Below, one piece after another: positions 61,934-64,000 of a stretch of DNA of 64,000 nucleotides. This DNA comes from Nonomuraea cavernae (lineage in GTDB: Bacteria; Actinomycetota; Actinomycetes; Streptosporangiales; Streptosporangiaceae). The stretch spans positions 1,102-65,101 of the forward strand of contig NZ_BMNH01000006.1 of NCBI RefSeq assembly GCF_014646355.1, in the 5' to 3' direction. Each line of letters starts with the position of its first letter. Positions within the stretch are counted from its first letter, which is position 1. The notes beneath the pieces are model-generated. The model saw only the letters and a list, made by a program, of their open reading frames with translations, was not told where the DNA came from and did not search any database. The position numbers were made by a program, and so were the translations under genes.

Positions 61934-63013
61934 ATGGTCACCACGATCGTTTGGGGCACCGGCAACGTCGGCCGCGCCGCCATCCGCGCCGTCGAGGCCC
62001 ATCCGGCGCTGGAACTCACCGCCGTACTCGTGCACGACCCCGGCAAGACAGGCCGCGACGCCGGCGAGCTCGGCGGCCTCGGCCACGATCTGGGAGTCGC
62101 GGCCACCGGCGACGTCGACGCGGTGCTGGCCACCGGTCCTCGCGCCGTGGTGTACGCCGCGTCCGGTGACATCCGTCCCGACGAGGCCCTGGCCGACGTC
62201 GTCCGGGCCATCCGCGCCGGCGCCGTCGTCGTCACCCCCGCCCTGTACGCCCTCTACGACCATCGCGGCGCCCCGCCCGAGCTGCGCGACCAGGTGCTCG
62301 ACGCGATCGCCGACGGCGGCGGCTCGCTGTTCGTCTCCGGCGTGGACCCCGGCTGGGGCAACGACGTGCTGCCGCTGCTGATCAGCGGGCTCGGCGCCAC
62401 CGTGGACGTGATCCGCTGCCAGGAGATCTTCGACTACTCCGCCTACGACCAGCCCGACTCGGTCCGCTACCTGGTCGGCATGGGCCAGCCGATGGACTAC
62501 GAGCCGCCGATGCTCGCGCCGACGGTCCCGACCATGGTGTGGGGCGGCCAGGTGCGCCTGATGGCCAGGGCCCTCGGCGTCGAGCTCGACGAGATCCGCG
62601 AGACCCTCGACCGGCGCCCGCTCGACTCCACGGTGAGCACCCTGTCGATGGGCGAGTTCGAGGCCGGCACCCAGGGCGCGGTGCGCTTCGAGGTGCAGGG
62701 CGTCGTCGAGGGCGAGCCCCGCATCGTGATCGAGCACGTCACCCGCATCCACCCGTCCTGCGCGCCCGACTGGCCGACGCCGCCCGACGGCGACGGGGCG
62801 CACCGAGTGATCATCGAGGGCCGCCCGCGCATCGAGGTCACGGTCGAGGCCACCGACGAGGACGGCAACCGGGCGGCGGGCGGCAACGCCACCGCGGCGG
62901 GCCGGCTGGTGAACGCCATCGACTGGCTCGTGGACGCGGAACCAGGGCTCTACGACGCGCTCGACGTCCCCCTGCGCCCCGCCGTCGGCAGGCTCGGAAG
63001 GAAGCACGCGTGA
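61934..63013 (+). CDS. Dihydrodipicolinate reductase-like NAD(P) oxidoreductase
   Basis: The 359-residue protein has the dinucleotide motif TIVWGTGNVGRAAIRAV near the N-terminus and a C-terminal domain of the DapB-like/2,4-diaminopentanoate dehydrogenase group. It would act on an amine or keto acid. The next gene overlaps it by four bases (GTGA), so both serve one pathway. The substrate is unknown. Confidence 0.8.
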   Translation: MVTTIVWGTGNVGRAAIRAVEAHPALELTAVLVHDPGKTGRDAGELGGLGHDLGVAATGDVDAVLATGPRAVVYAASGDIRPDEALADVVRAIRAGAVVVTPALYALYDHRGAPPELRDQVLDAIADGGGSLFVSGVDPGWGNDVLPLLISGLGATVDVIRCQEIFDYSAYDQPDSVRYLVGMGQPMDYEPPMLAPTVPTMVWGGQVRLMARALGVELDEIRETLDRRPLDSTVSTLSMGEFEAGTQGAVRFEVQGVVEGEPRIVIEHVTRIHPSCAPDWPTPPDGDGAHRVIIEGRPRIEVTVEATDEDGNRAAGGNATAAGRLVNAIDWLVDAEPGLYDALDVPLRPAVGRLGRKHA

Positions 63014-63489
63014 ACATCGACGTCCCCGAGGGCCAGGACCCGATCGCGTACGTGTGGGGGGAAATGGTCCCCGGCATCGGCCTCGCCGCCTCGAAGTTCT
63101 CCCTGTCGGTCTACACCCACACGACCCTCGGCCTGCGCGAGTTCGAGGCGGCGCGGCTGCGGATCGCGCAGATCAACGGGTGCGCCTTCTGCCTCGACTG
63201 GCGGACCGAACGGGACGGGCAGCGGGTCGAGGAGGAGTTCGCCGACGCGGTGACCGACTGGCGCACCACCTCCGCGTTCGACGACCGCACGAGGCTGGCC
63301 GCCGAGTACGCCGAGCGGTACGCGCTGGACCACCACGGCCTCGACGACGAGTTCTGGGCCCGGATGACCGCCTGCTACAGCCAGGTCGAGATCGTCGAGC
63401 TGAGCATGAGCATCGGCTCCTGGCTGGCGTTCGGCCGGCTCAACCACGTACTCGGCCTCGACACCGCCTGCAAGCTGCCCTCCAGGTAG
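63010..63489 (+). CDS. Carboxymuconolactone decarboxylase family protein
   Basis: This 159-residue protein has the AhpD/CMD core with redox Cys pair in NGCAFCLDW, followed by ERYALDHHGLDDEFW. It starts at GTG 63010. Such proteins act as decarboxylases or peroxidase partners. It is coupled to the oxidoreductase and lies upstream of the cholesterol oxidase, so a sterol or aromatic breakdown role is possible. Confidence 0.85.
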   Translation: MNIDVPEGQDPIAYVWGEMVPGIGLAASKFSLSVYTHTTLGLREFEAARLRIAQINGCAFCLDWRTERDGQRVEEEFADAVTDWRTTSAFDDRTRLAAEYAERYALDHHGLDDEFWARMTACYSQVEIVELSMSIGSWLAFGRLNHVLGLDTACKLPSR

Positions 63490-63514
63490 AACCCGTCATG
63501 TCTTAGGAGAGTGA

Positions 63515-64000
<486 letters not shown>

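Overview
The window is high-GC actinobacterial DNA. Codon use is GC-rich and GTG/TTG starts are common. The rpoB-rplL-rplJ-rplA-rplK-nusG-secE-tRNA(Trp)-aspC order, a Mycobacterium-type serC, ECF sigma factors, class F sortases, an IdeR/DtxR regulator and type VII secretion-like small proteins all fit an actinomycete. The overall gene mix suggests Streptosporangiales (Nonomuraea/Streptosporangium/Microbispora-like); the genus cannot be fixed from this window.

Region 1 (1-10.3 kb), minus strand: the 5' third of rpoB, up to the rifampicin-binding region; two Mce-associated membrane proteins and an MceG-type ATPase; rplL and rplJ with an L10-type leader; an LppX/LprG-like lipoprotein; rplA, rplK, nusG, secE and tRNA-Trp; then divergent aspC. 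Region 2 (10.3-16.3 kb): lipoprotein and membrane proteins sharing a YLPxGL motif, two ECF sigma factors each overlapping a membrane-anchored partner (one with a PASTA domain), adenosine deaminase and a methyltransferase. Region 3 (16.3-21.5 kb): a sugar ABC importer without its own ATPase, preceded by two DasR-like operators, and a long acyl-CoA dehydrogenase.

Region 4 (21.7-24.3 kb): a locus with two YbaB-like proteins, a WXG100-like protein, a larger secreted-effector-like protein and a small acidic protein. Region 5 (24.4-32.2 kb): thiolase, two tandem [surface protein + class F sortase] modules and an acyl-CoA dehydrogenase; the thiolase and dehydrogenase promoters share a palindrome. 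Region 6 (32-45 kb): housekeeping and regulatory genes: alpha/beta hydrolase, PAS-GAF-SpoIIE-ATPase phosphatase, IdeR, MFS exporter, pdxH, citrate synthase, serC, rhomboid, crotonase, SDR, STAS protein and a K+ channel.

Region 7 (44.6-52.8 kb): a Co/Ni ECF transporter with a Nur-like box, a glycosyltransferase, a zinc-finger protein, a CGNR regulator divergent from a methyltransferase, a His/Asp-repeat secreted protein and tRNA-fMet. Region 8 (52.8-58.5 kb): a five-gene siderophore uptake operon with an iron box, divergent from an AraC regulator. Region 9 (58.5-61.9 kb): a visibly lower-GC island holding a tandemly duplicated three-gene cassette (YbaB-like, EspC/WXG-like, helical WXG-like protein). 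One copy is intact; the other carries a premature stop and a frameshift, and a relic third promoter lies between them. Region 10 (61.9-64 kb): an oxidoreductase, a CMD-family protein and the start of a Tat-exported cholesterol oxidase.

Iron is a unifying theme: IdeR (35.4-36.1 kb) matches the box type found in front of the siderophore operon (57.6 kb). The most unusual part of the window is the duplicated, decaying cassette of region 9, which resembles the intact locus of region 4.
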